From the NCBI RefSeq assembly GCF_001544075.1, contig NZ_BCNT01000018.1, positions 1 to 64,000 on the forward strand: 64,000 nucleotides of DNA, in the 5' to 3' direction. Made by a program: the position numbers and the translations under genes. Positions 1 through 8,159 of the stretch are shown here, piece by piece. The notes under the pieces were generated by a model that was not told the origin of the DNA, did not search any database, and was given only the letters and a program-made list of their open reading frames with translations. The stretch comes from Comamonas terrae. GTDB lineage: Bacteria > Pseudomonadota > Gammaproteobacteria > Burkholderiales > Burkholderiaceae_C. Positions within the stretch are counted from its first letter, which is position 1; each line of letters begins with the position of its first letter.

Positions 1-4
1 CCGC

Positions 5-38
5 AAAGCCATCCGTTCACGGATGGCTTTTTTGTTTT
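5..38 (+). terminator. Rho-independent terminator
   Basis: A perfect 11-bp stem (AAAGCCATCCG, 5-15, with CGGATGGCTTT, 20-30) is followed by a T-rich tract. It presumably ends a gene lying left of the window. Confidence 0.8.
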
Positions 39-273
39 GGCATGGCACATGCACGTGGGTACTGCTCTTGTCTTTCTAGCAGGAAACCCTTGCCATGCAA
101 GCACTATGCCGATACGCTATCGTTCCGTTTTTCATGGACTGAATGACAAAGGCTGCACCTCACGGGAACTTTTGTCACAGATGGAGACACCATCCAGACT
201 GGGCCGCCCGGGCTTTTGCTTGAGCGCATTCCTGTTTTCCTTTCCGAATCTGTTCCAACAACGCTTCTGATCC

Positions 274-687
274 ATGCGTCCGGCATCGTCCCTGCTGCTG
301 TCGTTGCTGATGTTTGCCGCCATCGTGGGCGTGCAAATGGCTGTCTTGTGGCCGGCGGGCGCGCAGGATGCAGTGGCAATGGCCTATGTGCAGGACATGG
401 AACCGCACGAATACGGCGTGGATGTGTTGCAGGAATTCGAGGAGGATGTGGAGGATGAAACGGTGGAGTTCTCCATCCACCGTCCGCACCGCACCGCCGA
501 AGTGAATACGGTGCAGGATGATCGCAACGAGCTGTTCGGCCCGCCCGAAGCCGTGGCCGTCCTCGTGGCCGATGTCCGGGTGTCGCCACAGGCGCATGTG
601 GCGCACCCCACTTTCCCCTGGCTTGACAGCATGCTGCGGCCACCCAATACGGGCCTGCGCCAGGCAGGCTCGCTCCAGCGCATCTGA
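274..687 (+). CDS. Acidic exported protein of unknown function heading the RND efflux operon
   Basis: 137 aa that I do not recognise. Residues 1-30 look like a signal peptide: Arg2, a hydrophobic run, then AGA before QDA, so the mature protein is probably periplasmic. Residues 40-66 are strongly acidic (runs of Glu/Asp) and the protein carries several His residues, a composition that could bind divalent metal. The C-terminus has a Pro/aromatic segment (HPTFPWLDSMLRPP). It lies 259 bp upstream of the outer-membrane factor of a metal-type RND operon, on the same strand. By position it could be a CzcI-like accessory or metal-sensing protein, but that is inference. No clear Shine-Dalgarno precedes the ATG. 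Confidence 0.6.
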   Translation: MRPASSLLLSLLMFAAIVGVQMAVLWPAGAQDAVAMAYVQDMEPHEYGVDVLQEFEEDVEDETVEFSIHRPHRTAEVNTVQDDRNELFGPPEAVAVLVADVRVSPQAHVAHPTFPWLDSMLRPPNTGLRQAGSLQRI

Positions 688-751
688 CGCACCTCTTTTG
701 AAGTGCTCGGCCGGCTGCTGATCGCTCCCGACCTTTCCTGCCTTTGAAGAT

Positions 752-776
752 ATTCCGGGCCTGACAAGCCCGGAAT
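752..776. other. Perfect hairpin between the leader gene and the RND operon
   Basis: ATTCCGGGC (752-760) and GCCCGGAAT (768-776) form a 9-bp perfect stem with a 7-nt loop and no T-run. It lies in the 259-bp gap 688-946. It may be an mRNA stability or attenuation element, or an operator; nothing else is recognisable in that gap. Confidence 0.4.
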
Positions 777-946
777 GCGCTTGCCATGGGCTGACGCCTT
801 GCGGCAACTGGCGACAGCTTGCGGGTTGCGCCACTTCGTCCTGGCATGCCTGAACCGCTTCCGGCAGGCGGCCCCGGCCGCTGCGCCCGGTCGCCGAATC
901 CACTCTTTCCTCACTTCCTCTGCCTTCAAGAAGGCAGCCGTGTTCT

Positions 947-2308
947 ATGTCCAATAGATCGATAGCACCGGCTTTTCTGCCGGCCACAGCCTGTCCGTTC
1001 CGCGCGGACCCATCTTCATTGCCGCGCTTGGTCCGGCTTGCCGCACTCGGCATCTGCCTGGCCGGATGTTTCGCGGCCCAGGCCCGCGAAACCGGCGTTG
1101 CAGCCGCCCCGGCCAATGCGGTCAGCGCCGAGCCGCAGCAGCCCAGGCTGAGCCTGGAGCAGCTGGTGCAGACCGTGCTCGACAACAATCCCGAGCTGCG
1201 TGCGGTGCAGCAATCCGGCGTGACGGCACAGGCCGCGGTGCTCAGTGCCGGCGCCTTGCCCAATCCCAAGCTGGAGTGGAGCCGTGGCGACAACACGGCG
1301 CGTCTGGCATCGGCCACGCCCGGCAGCGTGCAAAGCATGGGTATCTCGGTTCCCATAGAGATGCCTTCGGTGCGCAGCGCACGCATCGAGGCGGCGCAGG
1401 CGGGCCAGCGTGCGTCGGTGCACCAGATTGCCGCATCGCGCAATGCGCTGGTGGCACAGGTCAAGCTCAAGGCCTATGAGGTGGTGCTGCGCCAGGCCCA
1501 GGCCCTGGCTGCTCGCGATGCCGTCCGGTTGCTCGAGCAGGTTCATGAGCGTGTGCGCGTGCGTGTCTCCAGTGGCGAGGCGGCCCGCTACGAGATCATC
1601 AAGGCCGATGCGGAGCTGATCAATGCACGCCAGCAGGAGCAGACGGCCCGGCTGATGGCCGAGCAGTCTCTGCTTTCGCTCAACCGCCTGGCCGCAGGCC
1701 ATCTGCCGGCGCGCTTCGATCTGGCCCTGTCGCTGCAGGATCCGGTGGTGCCCGACCAGCTGCAGAACATCAACTGGCAGGCCCATCCGGAGCTGCTGCA
1801 GCTGCAGTCCGAAGTGGACAGGGCCGAAGCCCAGAAGCAGGGCGCCAGGGCCAGCCGATGGCCTGGCGTGGAGCTGCGCTATGCCCAGACCCGCGAGCCG
1901 GACATCCGCAACCATACCGTGGGTGTGAGCGTGCAGATCCCTTTGTTCGACCAGCGCCGTGGCCCGATGGAGGAAGCCGCTTCGGAAGCCGAGCGTGCCC
2001 GCGTGCGGATGGAAGGACGCCGGGCAGAGCTTGAGCAGCAGATGCAGCAGGCGTGGAAGGTGCTGGAGATGGCGCAGGTGCGTACCAAGGCCCTGAGCGA
2101 AGGCGCGGTGCGCGAAGCGGAGTCCGCCCTGCGCGTGGCCGAGGCCGCCTACCGCTTTGGCGAGCGGGGGATTCTCGATGTGCTCGATGCCCAGCGTGTG
2201 CTGCGCACCGTGCGCGCCGATCTGCTGGAGGCCCGCTACCAGCTGCAGTCCGCACGCATCGAACTGGATTTCCTGGCTGGCCGCTATGCCGATGCCTCTG
2301 CGTTCTGA
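947..2308 (+). CDS. TolC-family outer membrane factor of RND metal efflux system (CzcC-like)
   Basis: 453 aa, the usual length for the outer-membrane channel subunit of tripartite metal pumps. A hydrophobic segment ends in LAGC (Cys41), a plausible lipobox, so the mature protein may be lipid-anchored as many outer-membrane factors are. The 30-residue stretch before it is long for a signal n-region, and a TTG at 1019 would give a shorter, more typical signal peptide, so the start is uncertain. The body shows the two-fold repeated helical hairpins of TolC proteins (LEQLVQTVLDNNPEL; later AYRFGERGILDVLDAQR). It is followed directly by adaptor and pump genes, with which it would form an envelope-spanning export channel. 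Confidence 0.9.
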   Translation: MSNRSIAPAFLPATACPFRADPSSLPRLVRLAALGICLAGCFAAQARETGVAAAPANAVSAEPQQPRLSLEQLVQTVLDNNPELRAVQQSGVTAQAAVLSAGALPNPKLEWSRGDNTARLASATPGSVQSMGISVPIEMPSVRSARIEAAQAGQRASVHQIAASRNALVAQVKLKAYEVVLRQAQALAARDAVRLLEQVHERVRVRVSSGEAARYEIIKADAELINARQQEQTARLMAEQSLLSLNRLAAGHLPARFDLALSLQDPVVPDQLQNINWQAHPELLQLQSEVDRAEAQKQGARASRWPGVELRYAQTREPDIRNHTVGVSVQIPLFDQRRGPMEEAASEAERARVRMEGRRAELEQQMQQAWKVLEMAQVRTKALSEGAVREAESALRVAEAAYRFGERGILDVLDAQRVLRTVRADLLEARYQLQSARIELDFLAGRYADASAF

Positions 2309-2339
2309 GCGTCAGTTTTCTCACTTTTCAAACACGTCT

Positions 2340-3524
2340 ATGTCTTCCCATCAAAACTCTCTCGCCATGGCCCTGGCGCTTGCCGGACTGCTGACCCTGA
2401 GTGCCTGCGGCAAGAATGAAAAGAGCGCCGCGGCGCCCGTTGCGGCGGCCGAGGCCAAAGCCGAACTGGACCCCATGGAGGTCGTGGTGCCTGCCGCGAT
2501 GGCCGGCAACTTCAGGACGGCGCCGGTGGTGGCAGCCGATGTGGCGGCCGTGCAGGAAGTCGCAGGCCGCATCGAGGCCAACGAGCGCAAGGTCACCCGC
2601 ATCGGTGCGGCAGTGACTGGTCGCGTGACCGAAGTGCTGGCCGAAACCGGCGACCGCGTCAGGCACGGCCAGGTATTGGCGCGCGTGGCCAGTCCGGAGC
2701 TGACCACCGCCCAGCTGGCCTATATGCGCGCCAGCGCCAATGCCACGCTGGCCGAGCGCTCGGTGGAGCGCGCGCGCCAGCTGATCGCGGCCGACGTGAT
2801 CGGCTCCGCCGAGCTGCAGCGCCGCGAATCCGAGGTGCAGATAGCGCGTGCCGAGCTGCGCGCCGCAGGCGACCAGCTCAGGCTCATGGGGCTGTCCGGC
2901 GATGCGCTCGATCGCCTGCGCGGCCAGGGCCATGTCGCGCCCCATGCGGCCATCACCGCATCGTCCGCCGGCATCGTGATCGAGCGCCAGGTCAGCCAGG
3001 GCCAGGTGGCCCAGCCTGGCGATCCCCTGTTCACGGTGGCGGACCTGTCCAATGTCTGGGTCGTGGGCGCCTTGCCCGAGCAGATGGCACGCAGCGTGCA
3101 GACGGGCCAAAGCGTGCAGGTCGATGTGCCGGCGCTGGGCCTGACGGCCGAGGAGGGCCCCATCTCCGGCAAGATCATCTATGTGGGCGACACGGTGTCT
3201 GCCGACACGCGCACCGTGACCATCCGTACCCAGGTGGACAACAGGGACCTGGCGCTCAAGCCCCAGATGCTGGCCACCATGAAGATCCAGGGGGCCAGCC
3301 AGAAAACCCCGGCCGTTCCCGTCGCGGCCGTGGTGCGCGAGAACGACAAGGACCACGTCTATGTGAAAAAGTCCGAGAACCACTATCGCCTCACGCCCGT
3401 GGAGCTCGGAGTGGCCAGCAGCGGTCTGCGTCCGGTGCTCAAGGGCTTGGAGGAAGGCGTGCAGATCGTGGTGGAAGGCGCCTTTCACCTGAACAACGAG
3501 CGCAAGCGCGCCGAGCTGGAGTAA
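2340..3524 (+). CDS. Periplasmic adaptor (membrane fusion) lipoprotein of RND metal efflux system (CzcB-like)
   Basis: 394 aa from the ATG at 2340, chosen because it gives a lipoprotein signal with lipobox LSAC (Cys23); the upstream in-frame extension runs into the preceding gene. Lipoyl/barrel-sandwich halves (around GRVTEVLAETGDRVRHGQVLARV and later SAGIVIERQVSQGQVAQPG) flank an alpha-hairpin rich in Ala/Glu/Arg, followed by a beta-barrel and a membrane-proximal domain. The family bridges the outer-membrane channel and the inner-membrane pump. It starts 31 bp after the upstream gene and ends 4 bp before the RND pump, so the three are co-transcribed. Confidence 0.92.
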   Translation: MSSHQNSLAMALALAGLLTLSACGKNEKSAAAPVAAAEAKAELDPMEVVVPAAMAGNFRTAPVVAADVAAVQEVAGRIEANERKVTRIGAAVTGRVTEVLAETGDRVRHGQVLARVASPELTTAQLAYMRASANATLAERSVERARQLIAADVIGSAELQRRESEVQIARAELRAAGDQLRLMGLSGDALDRLRGQGHVAPHAAITASSAGIVIERQVSQGQVAQPGDPLFTVADLSNVWVVGALPEQMARSVQTGQSVQVDVPALGLTAEEGPISGKIIYVGDTVSADTRTVTIRTQVDNRDLALKPQMLATMKIQGASQKTPAVPVAAVVRENDKDHVYVKKSENHYRLTPVELGVASSGLRPVLKGLEEGVQIVVEGAFHLNNERKRAELE

Positions 3525-3528
3525 GCCC

Positions 3529-6500
3529 ATGATTGCTTCCCTGATTCGCGCCGCGCTCACGCAGCGGCTGGTCGTGATCGTAATGTCCCTGGTGCTGTGC
3601 GGCTTTGGATTGCGCGCCGCCATGAACTTGTCGGTGGATGCCTTTCCCGACGTGACCAATGTGCAGGTGCAGATCGCCACCGAAGCCCCGGGGCGCTCGC
3701 CCGAAGAGATCGAGCGCTTCGTGACCGTGCCGCTGGAGATCGCCATGACGGGCCTGCCGGGTCTGGTCGAGATGCGCTCCCTCAACAAGAGCGGCCTGTC
3801 GATCATCACGCTGGTGTTCACCGACGCGACCGATGTCTATTTTGCACGCCAGCTCGTCACCGAGCGGCTGATCGAGGTCACGCCGCGCATGCCGCAGGGC
3901 ATCGTGCCGGTGCTGGGGCCGGTGTCCACGGGCCTGGGCGAGGTGTACCAGTACACGCTGGAGCATCCCGACGACGGCCGGCGCGAGCTCACCCAGCAGG
4001 AGCTGACCGAGCGCCGCACCATCCAGGACTGGGTGGCGCGGCCGCTGCTGCGCTCGATTCCCGGCGTGGCCGAGATCAACTCGCAGGGCGGCTATGTCAA
4101 GCAGTACCAGGTGCTGGTGGATCCGAGCCGGCTGCGCCACTATGGGCTGACGGTCCGCCAGGTCGTGCAGGCCGTGGCGGACAACAACGCCAACGCCAGC
4201 GGCGGCATCCTGCCCCAGGTGACGGAGCAGTATCTGATCCGCGGCATGGGCATGATCCGCACGCTGGAAGACATCGGCAACATCGTGCTCAAGGAGCAGG
4301 GTGGTGTGCCGGTCTATGTGCGCGATGTGGCCACCGTGCAGATCGATGCCGAGGTGCGCCAGGGCGCCATCATCAAGGGCGGCTATACCGAAGGCGTTTC
4401 GGGCATCGTGCTGATGATGCGCGGCGGCAATGCCAAGGAAGTGGTGACGCGCGTGAAAGAGCGGGTTGCCGAAATCAATGCCAAGGGCATGCTGCCCGGC
4501 GGCCTGCAGATCGTGCCTTACTATGACCGTACCGACCTGGTGGATTCCGCGCTGTGGACGGTGGGCAAGGTGCTGATCGAGGGCATTTTCCTCGTCGTGG
4601 TGGTGCTGTTCATCTTTCTGGGCGATGTGCGCTCCAGCCTGATCGTGGTGGCCACGCTGATCATCACGCCGCTGACCACCTTCATCCTCATGAACCGCTA
4701 CGGCATCTCGGCCAACCTGATGTCGCTCGGCGGCCTGGCCATTGCTATCGGCCTGATGGTGGACGCCACCGTGGTGGTGGTGGAAAACGTATTCCACAAG
4801 CTGGGCCAGGCTGGCAGCAGCAGGGGCGAACGTGTGCGCACGGTGCTTTCGGCCACGGCCGAAGTAGCCACGCCCACGATCTTCGGCATTGCCATCATCA
4901 TTCTGGTATTTCTGCCGCTGATGACGCTGCAGGGCATCGAAGGCAAGATGTTCGGCCCGCTGGCGCTGACGATTGCCATTGCGCTGGCGGTGTCGCTGGC
5001 GGTATCGCTGTTCCTGTCGCCTGTGCTGTGCTCGTATTTCCTCAAGGGTGGTGCGGACCATGACACGCGGCTGATTGCATTCCTCAAGCGCCATTACCTC
5101 AAGCTTCTCGATGGCGCGACGGCGCGCAGCCGCCTCACGCTGGCCCTGGCAGTGGCCCTGCTGCTCGGTTCGCTGGGCCTGTTCCCGTTCCTGGGCAAGT
5201 CCTTCATGCCGACCATGAAGGAGGGCGCGCTGACGCCGCAGATCAACCGCGTGCCCAGCATTTCGCTCGACGAATCGATCCGCATGGAAATGGCGGCCAT
5301 GAAGGAAGTGGCGCAGGTGCCGGGAGTGCTGTCCGTGGTGTCCAAGCTGGGCCGCGGCGAATCGCCGGCCGACCCCGCGGGCCCCAACGAGTCCGACCCC
5401 ATCGTGCTGCTGGATCCCACGTCCGATCGCACGCAGGACGAAATCGACGAGGACATCCGCCAGCGCCTGTCCAGGATTCCGGGCGTGCAGATCGTGCTCT
5501 CGCAGCCGATCTCCGAGCGTGTGGACGAAATGGTGACAGGGGTGCGCTCGCAGCTGGCCATCAAGATCTTCGGCGACGAGCTGGAAGATCTCAAGGAAGT
5601 CTCCGAGCAGGTGGCCCGCATTCTCAAGAGCGTGCCGGGCAGCACCGACATCCGCATCGAGCGCCTCTCGGGCCAGCAGGCGCTGACCGTGGACATCGAC
5701 CGGAAGGCCATTGCACGCCATGGCCTCAATGTGGCCGATGTGCAAAGCGTGCTGGAATCCGCCATTGGCGGCAAAGATGTGACCACGCTGTATGAAGGCG
5801 AGCGCCGCTATGCCGTGGTTGTGCGCTTTCCCGAAGCCTTCCGCGGTTCGCCCCAGGCCATTGGTGCCACCTTGCTGACCACGGCCACCGGCGGACAGGT
5901 GCCGCTCAACAATGTGGCCAGGATCGAGCTGGTCGACGGCCCCGCACAGATCAGCCGGGAAGGCGGCAAGCGCCGTGTGGTGGTGGGCGCCAATGTGGAA
6001 GGGCGCGACCTCGGAGGCTTCGTGGCGGAGGTGGAGCAGCGTCTGGAAAAGGAAGTGAAGCTGCCCGACGGCTACTACTTCAAGTTCGGCGGCCAGTTCG
6101 AGAACATGGAGCGTGCCATGGGTACGCTGCAGGTGATCGTGCCCCTGACCATTGCCGCGATCTTCTTCCTGCTGTTCCTGCTGTTCAATTCGGTCAAGCT
6201 GGCCGCGCTGATCATCCTGGTACTGCCCTTCGCATCCATCGGCGGCCTGATCGGCCTGTTCGTCACGGGCGAATATGTGAGCGTGCCGGCATCGGTGGGC
6301 TTCATCGCTCTGTGGGGCATTGCCGTGCTCAACGGGGTGGTGCTGGTGACCTGCATACGCAAGCTGCGCGAGGACGGCCTGGACGTGGTCCAGGCCGTGC
6401 GCGAAGGCTGCGTGCAGCGTTTCCGTCCCGTCATGATGACGGCGACGGTAGCGCTGCTGGGGCTGGTGCCTTTCCTGTTTGCCACAGGGCCCGGCTCCGA

Positions 6501-6618
6501 GGTGCAGCGTCCACTGGCCATCGTGGTGATCGGCGGCCTGATTTCCTCCACGCTGCTGACTCTGGTGGTGCTGCCCACGCTGTACCGCTGGTTTGACGAA
6601 ACGCCCACCGAGGCTTGA
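3529..6618 (+). CDS. czcA: CusA/CzcA-family heavy-metal efflux RND pump
   Basis: 1029 aa, full length for HME-RND proton antiporters, with 12 predicted membrane helices in two sets and two large periplasmic loops. The proton-relay region of helix 4 contains Asp412 and Glu419 (MVDATVVVVEN), matching the second Asp and the Glu of the CzcA motif. The first Asp of the CzcA DFG signature is absent: the equivalent residue 406 is Ala, in NLMSLGGLAIAIG. From what I recall of the HME subgroups this resembles Cu/Ag or unassigned subgroups more than the Co/Zn/Cd CzcA type, so the substrate should not be assumed. It starts 4 bp after the adaptor gene. A PII-like protein gene follows. Confidence 0.93.
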   Translation: MIASLIRAALTQRLVVIVMSLVLCGFGLRAAMNLSVDAFPDVTNVQVQIATEAPGRSPEEIERFVTVPLEIAMTGLPGLVEMRSLNKSGLSIITLVFTDATDVYFARQLVTERLIEVTPRMPQGIVPVLGPVSTGLGEVYQYTLEHPDDGRRELTQQELTERRTIQDWVARPLLRSIPGVAEINSQGGYVKQYQVLVDPSRLRHYGLTVRQVVQAVADNNANASGGILPQVTEQYLIRGMGMIRTLEDIGNIVLKEQGGVPVYVRDVATVQIDAEVRQGAIIKGGYTEGVSGIVLMMRGGNAKEVVTRVKERVAEINAKGMLPGGLQIVPYYDRTDLVDSALWTVGKVLIEGIFLVVVVLFIFLGDVRSSLIVVATLIITPLTTFILMNRYGISANLMSLGGLAIAIGLMVDATVVVVENVFHKLGQAGSSRGERVRTVLSATAEVATPTIFGIAIIILVFLPLMTLQGIEGKMFGPLALTIAIALAVSLAVSLFLSPVLCSYFLKGGADHDTRLIAFLKRHYLKLLDGATARSRLTLALAVALLLGSLGLFPFLGKSFMPTMKEGALTPQINRVPSISLDESIRMEMAAMKEVAQVPGVLSVVSKLGRGESPADPAGPNESDPIVLLDPTSDRTQDEIDEDIRQRLSRIPGVQIVLSQPISERVDEMVTGVRSQLAIKIFGDELEDLKEVSEQVARILKSVPGSTDIRIERLSGQQALTVDIDRKAIARHGLNVADVQSVLESAIGGKDVTTLYEGERRYAVVVRFPEAFRGSPQAIGATLLTTATGGQVPLNNVARIELVDGPAQISREGGKRRVVVGANVEGRDLGGFVAEVEQRLEKEVKLPDGYYFKFGGQFENMERAMGTLQVIVPLTIAAIFFLLFLLFNSVKLAALIILVLPFASIGGLIGLFVTGEYVSVPASVGFIALWGIAVLNGVVLVTCIRKLREDGLDVVQAVREGCVQRFRPVMMTATVALLGLVPFLFATGPGSEVQRPLAIVVIGGLISSTLLTLVVLPTLYRWFDETPTEA

Positions 6619-6638
6619 TATCCGCAAAGGAGATGACG

Positions 6639-6965
6639 ATGAAAGAAATCCGTGCCATCGTGCGCCCCAGCCGCCTGGAGCGCTTGCGCGAATCGCTACG
6701 TGCCATTCCCAACTTTCCCGGCGTGACCCTCTTCAAGGCCGAAGGCTTTACTGCGCCTGCAGCCGTGGACAAGCGCACGGTCAAGGAAGAGCTGACCGAC
6801 TTCTCGGACAAGCTCATGCTCTGCGTCATTGCGGACGACACCATGGTCGAGCCCATACGGCAGGCCATTTTTGCGGCCTGCCGTACCGGGCAGATAGGCG
6901 ACGGCCTGGTCTGGACCGTGGACATCGCCGAAATGCACCGCATACGCGATGGCGGTGCTTTCTAG
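6639..6965 (+). CDS. PII-like signalling protein encoded with the RND pump
   Basis: 108 aa from the ATG at 6639, preceded 6 nt upstream by a good Shine-Dalgarno (AAAGGAG, 6626-6632); an in-frame ATG at 6633 is too close to that site. The sequence MKEIRAIVRPSRLERLRESL and the C-terminal GDGLVWTVDIAEMHRIRDG follow the ferredoxin-like PII fold (KPxKL start, GxGxIFV-like strand near the end). The canonical T-loop tyrosine region is altered, so it is not classical GlnB/GlnK. PII-like proteins of a separate group are known beside CusA-type pumps. It ends the operon 20 bp after the pump and probably binds a nucleotide or metal to control efflux; that role is inferred. Confidence 0.8.
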   Translation: MKEIRAIVRPSRLERLRESLRAIPNFPGVTLFKAEGFTAPAAVDKRTVKEELTDFSDKLMLCVIADDTMVEPIRQAIFAACRTGQIGDGLVWTVDIAEMHRIRDGGAF

Positions 6966-7111
6966 GACATGCCCGCCGTCCGGGCGAAGAAGAGTGCCCC
7001 GGCCTTTTCTTCGCCTGGCATGCAAAAAATGCAGTGCCTTGGAAAAAGCGCTCCAAAGCCTGTGCTACAATTTTTGTATTGCAGCAAACAAGCAGTGTTT
7101 TGGTTGCTCAA

Positions 7112-7187
<76 letters not shown>

Positions 7188-7232
7188 AGATTGAAGACGG
7201 CGAGTTGCAAAACTCGAATCGTTCTAGGAATT

Positions 7233-7308
7233 GACCCTATCGTCTAGAGGCCTAGGACATCACCCTTTCACGGTGAGTACCGGGGTTCGAATCCCCGTAG
7301 GGTCGCCA
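7233..7308 (+). tRNA. tRNA-Glu (TTC)
   Basis: 76 nt with encoded CCA. GACCCTA pairs with TAGGGTC, the anticodon loop CTTTCAC gives TTC, and the T-loop is TTCGAAT. It lies 45 bp after tRNA-Ala. Confidence 0.95.
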
Positions 7309-7356
7309 AGTCTGAAGCGCTTGAAGCTCGAAGAGAGCTGGCAAAGCTTCCTGCCA

Positions 7357-7433
7357 GGAGTGGTAGTTCAGTTGGTTAGAATACCGGCCTGTCACGCCGG
7401 GGGTCGCGGGTTCGAGTCCCGTCCACTCCGCCA
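7357..7433 (+). tRNA. tRNA-Asp (GTC)
   Basis: 77 nt with encoded CCA. GGAGTGG pairs with CCACTCC, the anticodon loop CTGTCAC gives GTC, and the T-loop is TTCGAGT. It is the last gene of the cluster and is followed by a terminator. Confidence 0.95.
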
Positions 7434-7442
7434 AAATCCATG

Positions 7443-7477
7443 AAAACCCGTTGAATTTTTCAACGGGTTTTCTTTTA
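7443..7477 (+). terminator. Terminator of the tRNA cluster
   Basis: The 12-bp stem AAAACCCGTTGA (7443-7454) with TCAACGGGTTTT (7460-7471) is followed by a pyrimidine/T tract. It separates the tRNAs from the response regulator gene. Confidence 0.85.
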
Positions 7478-7516
7478 TCTTGTGCAGGCGCAGACATCAA
7501 CAAGAAAGCTGGCCCG

Positions 7517-8134
7517 ATGCGTGTTCTGCTGGTTGACGACCATATCGTGTTGCGCGATGCCCTGGTACTGCTGCTGACACAGCGCTTTGCGCATGCTCAG
7601 TTTCGCTGTGCCAGCACGCTCGCGCAGGCGTGCGATGTCCTGGCTGCCTATGCCCCTGACCTTTTGTTGATTGATCTGTCCCTGCCCGATTCCCAGGGGC
7701 TTGAGGCCTTGCTCCTGCTGCGCGACATGGTGCCGCAGGCTCGCGCCGTCGTGGTATCCGCAGATGATCGGGCCGAGACGATTTATGCTGCGCTGGATGC
7801 AGGGGCGGCAGGCTTTCTGCACAAGGCGACGGATAGCGTGGAGTTTGTCGAGGCGCTGCAAAGCGTCATGGAAGGCCATGTGGCGCTGCCATCCTCGTTT
7901 GTGGCGCGGCCTGCTGCAGTTTCGGCGTCCGATGCGCTGGGCCTGTCCCCGCGTCAATGGGAGGTCCTGAAGCTGGTGCTGCAGGGCAAGCCCAACAAGC
8001 TGATCTGCCGGGACCTGGATCTTTCTGCATCCACCGTCAAGACCCATCTGTCAGAGATCTATTTGCGGCTTGGTGTACGCTCCCGCTCGCAAGCTATCGT
8101 CGAAGTGGTTCGGCGAGGCATCAGGAGCGTCTGA
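7517..8134 (+). CDS. NarL/FixJ-family response regulator
   Basis: 205 aa. The receiver domain has the acidic pair Asp7-Asp8, phosphoacceptor Asp53 (LLIDLSLPDS) and a Lys in FLHKA. A C-terminal LuxR-type helix-turn-helix follows (LSPRQWEVLKLVLQGKPNKLICRDLDLSASTVKTHLSEI, residues about 143-181). The start is the ATG immediately before RVLLVDDH; the longer in-frame extension lies in the tRNA terminator. It converges with the hybrid sensor kinase gene, whose stop lies only 25 bp away, so the two are likely cognate although not in one operon. The regulated genes cannot be told from the sequence. Confidence 0.9.
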   Translation: MRVLLVDDHIVLRDALVLLLTQRFAHAQFRCASTLAQACDVLAAYAPDLLLIDLSLPDSQGLEALLLLRDMVPQARAVVVSADDRAETIYAALDAGAAGFLHKATDSVEFVEALQSVMEGHVALPSSFVARPAAVSASDALGLSPRQWEVLKLVLQGKPNKLICRDLDLSASTVKTHLSEIYLRLGVRSRSQAIVEVVRRGIRSV

Positions 8135-8159
8135 AACTGGGTCTGCACTTCGGCGGGTG

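Noticed and set aside
3439..6627. 1062-codon open frame on the minus strand opposite the RND pump
   Set aside because: It mirrors the pump gene exactly, its product is His/Gln/Arg-rich with no family signature, and such antisense frames are normal in high-GC DNA.
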